DNA of 14,055 nt from Actinomycetota bacterium (GTDB lineage: Bacteria > Actinomycetota > Humimicrobiia > Humimicrobiales > Humimicrobiaceae). Shown here piece after piece: positions 1-7,288 of the stretch. Under the pieces are notes generated by a model. The model made no database searches. It saw only the letters and a program-made list of their open reading frames with translations, and had not been told where the DNA came from. How positions within the stretch are numbered: position 1 is the first letter of the stretch; every line of letters starts with the position of its first letter. The stretch lies in NCBI GenBank assembly GCA_016870675.1, contig VGAU01000019.1, positions 1 to 14,055 of the forward strand, given 5' to 3'. Both the position numbers and the translations under genes were made by a program.

Positions 1-1031
1 TGAAATCCTGGAATTCCTGGCGGAACAAATCCTGTAGCAGGTGAAGGCACACCTTCACTTATTACATCACAGATATTCTGCCTGTCTATTGCATAGCTTA
101 TGGCCTCACGCAGTGCAATATTATCCTTAAATGGCTCAGCATTTAAATTAAATCCATAGTAATACAAAGCCCAAAATGGCTTAATTATTACATAGTCTTT
201 ATATTGTGGGTCTTCTTTTGTAACTGTAATTTTTCCAATAGGGATCTGAGTATACTCGAGATTACCGGCTTTAAATTCCAAAAATGCAGTGTCTTCATCA
301 GCTATTATAACGTATTTAACAGCATCGAGTTTAGCTTTTTCACCCCAGTAGTCATCATTTCTAACAAGGTCTATATACTGATCGTGCTCCCATTTAACGA
401 ATTTAAATGGACCGGTACCATTAATATGTTCGGTATATTCATCTCCCCATTCTTCAATGTCTTCCTTTGCTACAGGATAAAATACATCATGACCTAAAGT
501 AGTCAGAAAGTCTGCATACGGCTCTTTTAAGGTAACTTCAAGTGTATAATCGTCAAGAGCTTTTACTCCTTCCAGAGTGGTAGCTGTTCCATTCTGGCAC
601 TCGTTATAACCTTTGATTGGAAGCAAGTGATAGGCAAGATAAGAAGCTGTGTCTTTATTAGCTACTCTCGACCATGAATAAACAAAATCTTCAGCCTTTA
701 ACTCCCTACCGCTGTGAAACTTAACGCCTTTTCTTAAATGAAAGGTGTAAACAAGGCCATCATCGCTCATTTCCCAGCTTTCTGCTAATTCAGGTATTGG
801 TTCGTATGTATCCGGATCCCAATCTATAAGACCATCCCAGCACTGCCTTATTACCTGAATTCCTTCACTTTCATAAGCATTTGGAGGATCCAGAGATACC
901 GGCTCAACTATATGCAGCCTCATAACCTGGGTAGCAGCTGCCTTTGCCTTACATCCTGCGAACATAGCTCCTATAAATACAACAACTATGAGTACTGCAA
1001 TTATTACCATTAACTTTTTATAATTCTTCAC
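1..1031 (-). CDS. ABC transporter substrate-binding lipoprotein, SBP_bac_5 (OppA/DppA-like), partial
   Basis: Extracytoplasmic binding protein of a peptide- or nickel-type ABC importer; the C-terminus lies beyond the left edge, leaving 343 codons. I read it by translating the minus strand. It opens with a signal peptide: the n-region KNYKK, a hydrophobic stretch (LMVIIAVLIVVVFIGAM) and a lipobox FAGC with the lipidated Cys at residue 27. Family 5 landmarks follow: EPVSLDPPNAYE, a WDGLIDWDP stretch, then LAESWEMSDDGLVYTFHLRKGVKFHSG, the ELKAEDFVYSW segment, NGTGPFKFVKW and LREAISYAIDRQNI. The GTG at 1031-1029 is chosen because a perfect GGAGG sits 5 nt upstream; an in-frame ATG at 1049 would add six residues but has no good ribosome site. 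F at lipobox -3 is less usual than L. Permease and ATPase genes, if linked, are outside the window, so the substrate cannot be told; peptide is the default inference. Confidence 0.9.
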   Translation of the reverse strand, partial: MKNYKKLMVIIAVLIVVVFIGAMFAGCKAKAAATQVMRLHIVEPVSLDPPNAYESEGIQVIRQCWDGLIDWDPDTYEPIPELAESWEMSDDGLVYTFHLRKGVKFHSGRELKAEDFVYSWSRVANKDTASYLAYHLLPIKGYNECQNGTATTLEGVKALDDYTLEVTLKEPYADFLTTLGHDVFYPVAKEDIEEWGDEYTEHINGTGPFKFVKWEHDQYIDLVRNDDYWGEKAKLDAVKYVIIADEDTAFLEFKAGNLEYTQIPIGKITVTKEDPQYKDYVIIKPFWALYYYGFNLNAEPFKDNIALREAISYAIDRQNICDVISEGVPSPATGFVPPGIPGF

Positions 1032-1072
1032 CAAAGCCTCCTTTTTCATCCTATATTTACATTACAAAACTT

Positions 1073-1101
1073 TTTATATAAAGCACTCCTTTCGTTTTGA
1101 A
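1073..1101 (-). promoter_or_regulatory. Candidate sigma-A type promoter for the substrate-binding protein gene
   Basis: On the minus strand, TTCAAA (1101-1096, four of six matches to the -35 consensus) is followed after exactly 17 bp by TATAAA (1078-1073, five of six to the -10). It lies 42 bp upstream of the chosen GTG start, within the 92-bp secG spacer. The region is A+T-rich, so chance matches are likely. No terminator is visible between secG and this site, so read-through from secG is also possible. Confidence 0.35.
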
Positions 1102-1123
1102 TAATCCTGCAATTTATACCAGT

Positions 1124-1357
1124 TTATAAAAAAATAAATAGCATTATAGTTGTAACAGTAAAAACCAGGCTCAATATGATTGTGATCCTGTCAAGATTTT
1201 TTTCAACAATTCCTGTACCGTCAAAAGTTTCTACCATGCCAGAGAATAAACCAGAGATGCCTCCTCCTCTCCCGGCATGTAATAAGATTAATAATATTAG
1301 CCCCACACTGGCAATAACATGAATCGAAAACAAAATATTCAGAAAAACAGAACCCAT
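1124..1357 (-). CDS. secG: Preprotein translocase subunit SecG
   Basis: Small inner-membrane subunit of the SecYEG channel that assists SecA-driven protein export. The 77 residues match the family size and plan: a first membrane helix (about 4-26), the conserved cytoplasmic loop LLHAGRGGGISGLFSG (about 25-40) that corresponds to the usual LLQxGKGxGL...FGG motif, and a second helix (about 57-77). The ATG start has GGAGG 10 nt upstream. The gene follows gpmI after 132 bp; secG next to the triose-phosphate glycolytic genes is a known arrangement in Gram-positive lineages. No convincing promoter was found directly upstream, so some expression probably comes from glycolytic read-through. Confidence 0.93.
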   Translation of the reverse strand: MGSVFLNILFSIHVIASVGLILLILLHAGRGGGISGLFSGMVETFDGTGIVEKNLDRITIILSLVFTVTTIMLFIFL

Positions 1358-1431
1358 ATTTATTCTTCCTCCAAAATCATAATAAACACAAATTGGCTTT
1401 TAGCCTACATTTTATCAAAAAACCAATCTAG

Positions 1432-1482
1432 AAAAAACACATTTTTACTATAAAGGTTATTATAAAACTTCTTTTAGTAAAA
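1432..1482 (-). terminator. Weak A+T-rich intrinsic terminator or attenuator after gpmI
   Basis: On the minus strand an arm TTTTACTAAAAG (1482-1471) can pair with CTTT-A-TAGTAAAA (1455-1443), giving 12 bp with one bulged A and a loop of about 15 nt. It starts 8 nt after the gpmI stop codon. A run of six T (1437-1432) follows the stem after 5 nt. The position and T-run suit Rho-independent termination, but the stem has only two G-C pairs, so it may only attenuate. If it works, it would lower secG expression relative to the glycolytic genes. Confidence 0.35.
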
Positions 1483-1489
1483 TAAAAAC

Positions 1490-3046
1490 TTAATTAAATA
1501 TAATAGATTCCCCTGTCATTTCCTCCGGTTTTTCTACTTTTAAAAAATCCAATATTGTGGGCGCAATATCACTTAATTTAAAATTGTTATCTTTATTTTT
1601 TAATCTTATTTTTGAATTACAAACTATAAAAGGCACTGGCGATGTAGAGTGAGCAGTTATGGTCTTTCTATCAACAGAGCATATCATTTCCTCCGCATTA
1701 CCATGATCCGCTGTTATTAACGCCAGTCCGCCATTTTTATTTAATTCTTCAACTACTCTTCCCACACACCTGTCCACTGTTTCAATGGCTTTTATAGCGG
1801 CATCAATGTGACCGGTATGTCCTACCATATCAGGATTTGCGTAGTTTAATATTATTACATCATGTTTTTTTAATTTAATTTTACTTATAACAGTATCGGT
1901 GACTTCAAAAGCACTCATTTCCGGTTTCAAATCGTAGGTCGCAACTTTGGGAGAAGGAATCAATATCCTATCCTCGCTTTTAAATGGTTTTTCAATACCC
2001 CCGTTAAAGAAGAAAGTGACATGAGCATATTTTTCAGTTTCAGCAATTCTTAATTGTTTTAAATTATTATTTGAGATAACCTCTCCTAAAGTATTTTTGA
2101 TTTTTTGCGGATGGAATGCTACTGGAGCATTAAACGTTTTGTCATATTGAGTCATGCACACAAAGTGGACTTTCGGCGGCTTCTTGCCCCTATCAAACTC
2201 TTTAAATCTATCACTTATGAGTGCTCTGGTAAACTGTCTTGCCCTATCAGGCCTGAAATTAAAGAATATTACAGAATCTCCTGATTTAATCTTCGCCTTT
2301 TCTTCATCTCTGCTCCTAACTACAGATGGGACAACAAATTCATCATCTATATTATTACTGTAAGATCTTTCAACAATATCGGCAGCTGTTTTAAATTTTT
2401 CCCCAATTCTATATACCAGAGTATCATAGCTTTTTTTAACCCTGTCCCATCTATTATCCCGATCCATGCTATAATATCTCCCACTAACCGACGAAATCTC
2501 ACCAATCCCTTTTTTCTTTAAATAATAATCTATTTCCTCCAGATATGGTATTGCACTTCTGGGAGGAACGTCTCTTCCATCAAGAAAGGCATGTATAAAT
2601 AAATTTTTTATTTTACTGTCATTGGCCAGATTAATTAATGCTTTAAGGTGTTCTATATGGCTATGCACACCACCATCTGATACCAGCCCCATCAGATGAA
2701 GACTGCTATTATTTTTTTTTACATTTTCGATGGCTCCAGTTAATACTTTATTTTTAAAAAAAGCTCCGTTCTTAATTTCTTTATTTATTCTTGTTAATTC
2801 CTGGTATACAACTCTTCCCGCTCCAATATTTAGATGACCTACTTCAGAATTTCCCATTTGACCTTCTGGAAGTCCTACTGCTTCTCCTGATGCATCCAGT
2901 CTGGTATTCGGATAAATTTTATAATTATTATCTATATAAGGGGTTTTAGCAAGTCTAATAGCATTGCCATCAATCTGGGCGGAAAGACCCCAGCCATCTA
3001 ATATTATTAAACAAATTGGTTTTATTGTTTTAGCTCTATGTGTCAC
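1490..3046 (-). CDS. gpmI: 2,3-bisphosphoglycerate-independent phosphoglycerate mutase
   Basis: Cytoplasmic enzyme that interconverts 3- and 2-phosphoglycerate through a phosphoserine intermediate with two bound metal ions (usually Mn). The 518 residues are the normal family length. Visible motifs: ILDGWG with metal ligand Asp17, the catalytic Ser67 in GNSEVGHLNIGAGR, SDGGVHSH (123-130), DGRDVPPRS, the GRYYSMDRDNRWDR substrate-binding stretch, PDMVGHTGH, ADHGNAEEM and AHSTSPVPF, the last three carrying metal-binding Asp and His residues. The start is GTG at 3046-3044, inside the end of tpiA (11-nt overlap), with AGGA 5 nt upstream, so translation is probably coupled to tpiA. It is the last of the four clustered glycolytic genes; enolase, the next enzyme, is not encoded here. 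Confidence 0.97.
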   Translation of the reverse strand: MTHRAKTIKPICLIILDGWGLSAQIDGNAIRLAKTPYIDNNYKIYPNTRLDASGEAVGLPEGQMGNSEVGHLNIGAGRVVYQELTRINKEIKNGAFFKNKVLTGAIENVKKNNSSLHLMGLVSDGGVHSHIEHLKALINLANDSKIKNLFIHAFLDGRDVPPRSAIPYLEEIDYYLKKKGIGEISSVSGRYYSMDRDNRWDRVKKSYDTLVYRIGEKFKTAADIVERSYSNNIDDEFVVPSVVRSRDEEKAKIKSGDSVIFFNFRPDRARQFTRALISDRFKEFDRGKKPPKVHFVCMTQYDKTFNAPVAFHPQKIKNTLGEVISNNNLKQLRIAETEKYAHVTFFFNGGIEKPFKSEDRILIPSPKVATYDLKPEMSAFEVTDTVISKIKLKKHDVIILNYANPDMVGHTGHIDAAIKAIETVDRCVGRVVEELNKNGGLALITADHGNAEEMICSVDRKTITAHSTSPVPFIVCNSKIRLKNKDNNFKLSDIAPTILDFLKVEKPEEMTGESIIFN

Positions 3047-3809
3047 TGCTATCCTGATAATTAATTATTGCTATAAAATCATCAACTTCCAAACTCGCGC
3101 CACCAACCAATGCTCCATCAATATCTGACATGTTCATAAGTTCTGAAATATTGAAGGGCTTAACACTTCCACCGTACTGAATTCTTATAATTTCAGAAAT
3201 CTTTTTATTGTAAATTTCTTCTATCTTCCTTCTTATAGCCAGGCACATATCATTTGCATCTTCCGATGTCGCAGTTCTACCGGTACCAATAGCCCAGATT
3301 GGTTCATAGGCTATAGTAAGATCAACAATATCCTCTTCATCAATACCAACCAGACATTCTTTCAGTTGGTCCATAACAAATTCCTCAGCCTTACCACTTT
3401 CTCTTATTTTCAACGACTCACCAATGCACATAATGGGTTTCAAGTCTGTGTTAAAAGCAGCGTTTACTTTTCTGCTAACACCCTTGTTGGTCTCACCAAA
3501 ATACTGCCTTCTTTCACTATGACCAATTATTACATATTCAACACCCAATGCTTTTAGCATTTCCGGTGAAATCTCCCCTGTAAAAGCACCTCTAGACTCG
3601 TAATACATATTCTGTGCGCCAAGCTTAACTTCAAGATTATCACTGTCAATTATGGTTTTCACGCTCTTTAAAGCTGTTGCAGGCGGGCAGACTGCTACTT
3701 CACAATTATTTTTATTCTTATACTTATATTCAAGATCCTGCATAAAATTTACAGCTTCCAAATGAGTCATATTCATTTTCCAGTTCCCAGCTATAAAAGG
3801 TTTCCTCAT
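3036..3809 (-). CDS. tpiA: Triose-phosphate isomerase
   Basis: Cytoplasmic (beta/alpha)8-barrel enzyme that interconverts dihydroxyacetone phosphate and glyceraldehyde 3-phosphate. All catalytic residues are present: Lys11 in AGNWKMN, His97 in IIGHSERR and Glu169 in AYEPIWAIGTG, which leads into the mobile loop; the phosphate-binding YGGSV and GALVGGASL segments are near the C-terminus. I start it at ATG 3809-3807, giving 257 residues beginning MRKPFIAGNW, the usual family N-terminus, with AAAGGA 9 nt upstream. An in-frame TTG at 3827 would add six residues but overlaps that ribosome site. The gene lies 39 bp after pgk, and its last 11 nt overlap gpmI. Confidence 0.96.
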   Translation of the reverse strand: MRKPFIAGNWKMNMTHLEAVNFMQDLEYKYKNKNNCEVAVCPPATALKSVKTIIDSDNLEVKLGAQNMYYESRGAFTGEISPEMLKALGVEYVIIGHSERRQYFGETNKGVSRKVNAAFNTDLKPIMCIGESLKIRESGKAEEFVMDQLKECLVGIDEEDIVDLTIAYEPIWAIGTGRTATSEDANDMCLAIRRKIEEIYNKKISEIIRIQYGGSVKPFNISELMNMSDIDGALVGGASLEVDDFIAIINYQDSSDT

Positions 3810-3825
3810 TTCTATAATTCCTTTC

Positions 3826-3845
3826 AAAATAATTTACATTATTTT
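3826..3845. repeat. Perfect 8-bp A+T inverted repeat between pgk and tpiA
   Basis: AAAATAAT and ATTATTTT flank a 4-nt loop, between the pgk stop codon and the tpiA ribosome site. The stem has no G-C pair, so it is weak as RNA. It could modestly affect transcript processing, or be a by-product of base composition. Confidence 0.4.
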
Positions 3846-3848
3846 CAA

Positions 3849-5039
3849 TTATTTATCCAAAAGAGAAATTACACCCGGTAATTCCTTACCCTCAAGGAGT
3901 TCTATAGCAGCTCCCCCACCACTTGAAACATGTGAAAATTTTGGGGACAGATTATATTTTTTTAATGCTGCCAGTGTGTCTCCACCACCCGCCACGGTAA
4001 CTGCCGGGCTTCCGGCAATTGCGTAAGCAATACTCCTGGTTCCATTTGAAAAACTATCCCATTCAAAAACACCGACAGGACCATTCCAGAAAATAGTCCT
4101 GGCACCTAAAATTTCTTTTTTAAATAATTCTACACTTTTATCTCCAATATCCATACCCATCCAATCTACCGGCATTGATTGTACAGATACTAGTTTTTTT
4201 TCTGCATCACCATCAAATTCTTTTGCAACAACAATATCTATAGGCAGTACTAAATTAACATTATTCTTTTTAGCCAGAGTAAGCATTTCTTTTGCAAAAC
4301 CAGTCTGATCGTCTTCACAAATTGATTTACCTACCTCATAACCCTGTGCTTTTAAGAAAGTATAAGTCATTCCCCCACCTAATATTAAGCTATCCACTTT
4401 ACCTAACAAGTTTTTTATAACCTTTATTTTATCCGAAACCTTGCTTCCTCCAAGTATGGTTAGAAAAGGCCTTTCCGGTGACTCCAGAAGAGATGTTAAA
4501 ACCTCAATTTCTTTCTTCATTAGAAATCCTGCTACTGACGGAATGTATTTGGTTACTCCCGTAACAGATGCGTGGATTCTATGCGCCGCGCCGAAAGCAT
4601 CATCGACATATATGTCTGCCAGAGAAGCAAGTGATTTTGAGAATTCATTACTATTTGCCTTTTCTCCGGGATCAAACCTCAGATTTTCAAGCATTATAAT
4701 TTCACCATAATCCATTTCAGTATCTACATATTCTTTAATTTCCAGGGAATAAATCTGGTCAAATTTCTTAACTTTCTTACCAGTTAATTGCTCCAGCCTT
4801 TTTGCTGCAGGATCCAGCCTGAATTTATCTTCAGCCTTCCCTTTTGGCCTTCCCAGATGTGACATCAAAATAACCTTGGAATTGTTTTTAATAAGATAAT
4901 TAATAGTTGGTAAGGATAGTCTGATTCTTATATCATCAGTGACATTCAACTCACTGTCCAGAGGAACATTGTAATCCACTCTGACCAATACTTTTTTATT
5001 TTTAACATCAATATCTTCTATTGTTTTTTTATTAAACAT
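3849..5039 (-). CDS. pgk: Phosphoglycerate kinase
   Basis: Cytoplasmic two-domain kinase that transfers the acyl phosphate of 1,3-bisphosphoglycerate to ADP, an ATP-forming step of glycolysis. Family motifs appear in order: the signature VLVRVDYNVP near the N-terminus, SHLGRPKG, ENLRFDPGE, VDDAFGAAHRIHAS, the LGGSKVSDKI stretch, the hinge and nucleotide-binding segment FWNGPVGVFEWD, and the C-terminal GGGDTLAAL and HVSSGGGAAIELLEG. Starting at ATG 5039-5037 gives 396 residues, typical for the family. In-frame TTG and GTG codons at 5051, 5048 and 5045 could add up to four residues; a GTG at 5045 would have AAGG 8 nt upstream, so the exact start is uncertain. A strong RNA hairpin lies just upstream, between gap and pgk. 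Confidence 0.97.
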   Translation of the reverse strand: MFNKKTIEDIDVKNKKVLVRVDYNVPLDSELNVTDDIRIRLSLPTINYLIKNNSKVILMSHLGRPKGKAEDKFRLDPAAKRLEQLTGKKVKKFDQIYSLEIKEYVDTEMDYGEIIMLENLRFDPGEKANSNEFSKSLASLADIYVDDAFGAAHRIHASVTGVTKYIPSVAGFLMKKEIEVLTSLLESPERPFLTILGGSKVSDKIKVIKNLLGKVDSLILGGGMTYTFLKAQGYEVGKSICEDDQTGFAKEMLTLAKKNNVNLVLPIDIVVAKEFDGDAEKKLVSVQSMPVDWMGMDIGDKSVELFKKEILGARTIFWNGPVGVFEWDSFSNGTRSIAYAIAGSPAVTVAGGGDTLAALKKYNLSPKFSHVSSGGGAAIELLEGKELPGVISLLDK

Positions 5040-5064
5040 TTTCACCACCAAAGCCTTATTTCAC

Positions 5065-5096
5065 AAATAACCGAGGCCCCAAAACCCCGGTTATTT
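5065..5096 (-). promoter_or_regulatory. Stable intercistronic RNA hairpin between gap and pgk
   Basis: In the minus-strand transcript, AAAUAACCGGGG pairs with CCUCGGUUAUUU over 12 bp with a single G-U wobble, around the 8-nt loop UUUUGGGG. It starts 22 nt after the gap stop codon and ends 25 nt before the pgk ATG. No T-run follows, so it does not look like a simple intrinsic terminator. Likely roles, by inference, are an mRNA processing or stability element that sets the gap:pgk ratio, or a partial attenuator. It is much the strongest hairpin I found in any spacer of this window. Confidence 0.65.
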
Positions 5097-5118
5097 ATTA
5101 TTTACAACTATTTACTAA

Positions 5119-6132
5119 CTATTTCATAATAAAATTAATTACATCATATAGTCTGCTTGAATATCCCCACTCATTATCATACCATGATAAAACTTTAATC
5201 AAATTATCTTGCTTGAAAGTACATAGAGCATCAAAAATTGTAGAATGAGCATCACCAATAACATCTGCAGATACAATTGGATCTTCACAATATCTTAAGA
5301 CACCTTTAAATCCCGGCTCTTTTGAAGCTTTTTGGAAAGCGCTATTTACATCTCCAACAGAACAGTCCTTTTCAACTTCTACCGTTAAATCGACCAATGA
5401 ACCTACAGGTATTGGAATTCTAACTGCCAGACCATCAAGCTTACCGTTCAGTTCAGGAATTACCAAACCTATTGCACTTGCGGCACCGGTTGATGTAGGT
5501 ATAGCCGACAGAGCTGCAGCTCTTGCTCTTCTTAAGTCTTTATGAGGTAAATCCAGGATTCTTTGATCATTAGTATAGGCATGTATGGTAGTCATAATAC
5601 CATTCTTTATAACAAAATTATCATGCAGAACCTTGCATAATGGTGCGAGTGCATTTGTGGTGCAAGAAGCGTTTGAAATTATATTATGCTTATCTTTATT
5701 GTATTTGTTATGATTTACACCCAGCACCATTGTAATATCCGCTCCGTCCTTTTTGCAGGGTGCAGTGACTACCACTTTTTTAGCGCCGGCAGTCAAATGC
5801 TTGGTAACATCCTCTCTGGTTCTGAATATTCCTGTAGATTCCAGAGCAACATCAACTCCCAGGTCTTTCCATGGAAGCATTGCGGGGTCTTTAATAAATG
5901 TAATCTTTATTTTTTCCCCGTTAACTTCTATGTAATCATCCCCGGCTTTAATCTCGGCATCCAGAGTTCCATATATTGAATCATATTTCAGGAGATGAGC
6001 AAGAATTTTTGAATCAAAAAGATCATTTATAGCTACAACATCAATATTACCATCTTTATCATACTTTAATTTTGCCCTTAAAAACTGCCTCCCTATTCTT
6101 CCAAATCCATTTATTCCTACTTTTATTGCCAT
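5119..6132 (-). CDS. gap: Glyceraldehyde-3-phosphate dehydrogenase, type I, NAD-dependent type
   Basis: Cytoplasmic enzyme that oxidises and phosphorylates glyceraldehyde 3-phosphate to 1,3-bisphosphoglycerate. The 337 residues fit the family. The Rossmann fold opens with INGFGRIGR (7-15). AINDLFD carries Asp37, which favours NAD over NADP. The catalytic Cys157 is in SNASCTTNALAPL and its partner His184 in MTTIHAYTNDQ. The conserved C-terminal stretch SWYDNEWGYSSRL is present. The ATG at 6132 is preceded by a G-rich ribosome site (AAGGGGGG, about 6 nt away), consistent with high expression. It is the first gene of the glycolytic cluster, after a 193-bp spacer with a candidate promoter. No CggR-like regulator gene is adjacent. 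Confidence 0.97.
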   Translation of the reverse strand: MAIKVGINGFGRIGRQFLRAKLKYDKDGNIDVVAINDLFDSKILAHLLKYDSIYGTLDAEIKAGDDYIEVNGEKIKITFIKDPAMLPWKDLGVDVALESTGIFRTREDVTKHLTAGAKKVVVTAPCKKDGADITMVLGVNHNKYNKDKHNIISNASCTTNALAPLCKVLHDNFVIKNGIMTTIHAYTNDQRILDLPHKDLRRARAAALSAIPTSTGAASAIGLVIPELNGKLDGLAVRIPIPVGSLVDLTVEVEKDCSVGDVNSAFQKASKEPGFKGVLRYCEDPIVSADVIGDAHSTIFDALCTFKQDNLIKVLSWYDNEWGYSSRLYDVINFIMK

Positions 6133-6205
6133 TCTATTCCCCCCTTACTAAAACATGATAATCAAAGATTTTAAACATATTTTATACAAATATAAAATAC
6201 TTCTA

Positions 6206-6234
6206 ATTAAATATAAACCGTGTAATTTTAACAA
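6206..6234 (-). promoter_or_regulatory. Candidate promoter of the gap-pgk-tpiA-gpmI cluster
   Basis: In the 193-bp spacer between rapZ and gap, the minus strand carries TTGTTA (6234-6229, four of six to the -35) and TTTAAT (6211-6206, five of six to the -10), separated by 17 bp. This would give a 5' leader of about 65-70 nt before the gap ATG. The spacer is very A+T-rich and other -10-like words occur (for example TATAAA nearer to gap, without a matching -35). I saw no G-C-containing hairpin with a T-run to stop transcription from rapZ, and no clear operator. Confidence 0.45.
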
Positions 6235-6325
6235 ATTTACTTAAATCAATAAAGCAAATTTTTACAAAATTTTTATAAAAAACATCTCTAATTTGTCTTA
6301 GAAACGTAATTTTTTCCTGGTAAGA

Positions 6326-7222
6326 TTAATTATTTTTACCAATATCTCTATAGAATAATTTTATAGAATAACCTTTTAACTTTAAATATTCATATATCTT
6401 ATCTGAAAGTACTACTGAACGGTGCTTCCCACCTGTACATCCTATGCCAATACCTAAATAGCTTTTCCCCTCTGCAATATAATTAGGAATTAAAAAGTCC
6501 AGTATCTTTTCAAACATACGCAGAAATTCCTTTGTTTCTTCACGGCATAAGACAAAATCAATCACTTTTTTATTTCTTCCATCCAGATCCTTTAATTCCT
6601 CATTATAAAATGGATTCGGCAGGAATCTAACATCCATCACAATATCCACACTTTCAGGTAATCCATATTTATACCCAAATGAAGTAATTGATATCTGTAG
6701 AAGCTTACTCTTTTCAACATCACTCATCATGCATTCTGTTATAGCTATCCGCAGCTCTTTTGAATTTAACAGTGAGGTATCTATAACAACATTAGATACT
6801 TCTCTGAGCCTGTTCATTCTTTCAATTTCTCTTTCAATTCCACTCCCAAGATTGCCATTCTCAACTAACGGGTGCTTTCTTCTGGTTAAAGAATATCTTT
6901 TTACTATTGCGCTCTTAGAGGCTTCTAAAAACAGGATTTTATATTCTATTTTTCTCTCATTAAGCTTATCCAGAGTCTTGTATATTTCATCAAAAAAATA
7001 CCCGCTTCTTAAATCTATTGCAAAGGCTACTTTGTTGATATTCCTGTCCTCCATAGAGAAATAATCAATAAGATTCAATAAAAGATGAGCCGGTAAATTA
7101 TCTATGCAATAATAGCCCGCATCCTCAAAGTATTTAAGAGCTTCTGTCTTTCCAGCTCCAGATAATCCGGTAATTATAACTATTTTTATCTTGCCTTCTA
7201 TTTTTTCTTTCTTTGCAATCAT
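6326..7222 (-). CDS. rapZ: RNase adapter RapZ / YvcJ family nucleotide-binding protein
   Basis: P-loop protein. In E. coli RapZ directs RNase E to the small RNA GlmZ and so controls glucosamine-6-phosphate synthase; the B. subtilis relative YvcJ binds and hydrolyses nucleotides. The 298 residues match the family. The Walker A motif GLSGAGKT is at 19-26, followed by the family stretch ALKYFEDAGYYCIDNLP. SLTRRKHPL lies mid-protein, DVRFLPNPFY follows, and the C-terminal domain has the hallmark GCTGGKHRSV (261-270). The ATG at 7222 has only a weak A-rich ribosome site (AAAGAAAT). In many Gram-positives yvcK and whiA follow this gene; here gap follows instead. Whether it acts on an sRNA in this host is unknown. 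Confidence 0.95.
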   Translation of the reverse strand: MIAKKEKIEGKIKIVIITGLSGAGKTEALKYFEDAGYYCIDNLPAHLLLNLIDYFSMEDRNINKVAFAIDLRSGYFFDEIYKTLDKLNERKIEYKILFLEASKSAIVKRYSLTRRKHPLVENGNLGSGIEREIERMNRLREVSNVVIDTSLLNSKELRIAITECMMSDVEKSKLLQISITSFGYKYGLPESVDIVMDVRFLPNPFYNEELKDLDGRNKKVIDFVLCREETKEFLRMFEKILDFLIPNYIAEGKSYLGIGIGCTGGKHRSVVLSDKIYEYLKLKGYSIKLFYRDIGKNN

Positions 7223-7270
7223 ATTTCTTTTTTTAAAATATCAGAACACACGTTTAAAATATATACTATT

Positions 7271-7288
7271 TTAATCTTTTTAATCTTT
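7271..7288. repeat. Two tandem 9-bp units across the stop codon of the YvlD-like gene
   Basis: TTAATCTTT occurs twice in direct succession (minus strand AAAGATTAA twice). The first unit read on the minus strand holds the stop codon of the membrane-protein gene; the second repeats Lys-Asp-stop in the same frame, giving a back-up stop. It looks like a small slippage duplication. Confidence 0.6.

Noticed and set aside
204..497. Plus-strand frame of 97 codons near the left edge
   Set aside because: It is antisense to the substrate-binding protein, which has strong family motifs across this stretch.
1392..1427. Inverted repeat ATTGG...CCAAT between gpmI and secG, with a nested GGCT/AGCC stem
   Set aside because: The stems are short or interrupted, the loop is large and no T-run follows directly; not strong enough to call a second terminator.
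6240..6300. A+T palindromes such as TTTTTATAAAAA downstream of rapZ, considered as a terminator
   Set aside because: They contain no G-C pairs and are expected by chance in such DNA.
7223..7279. Promoter for rapZ in the spacer after the YvlD-like gene
   Set aside because: Several T/A-rich words exist but no -35 and -10 pair with proper spacing was found.
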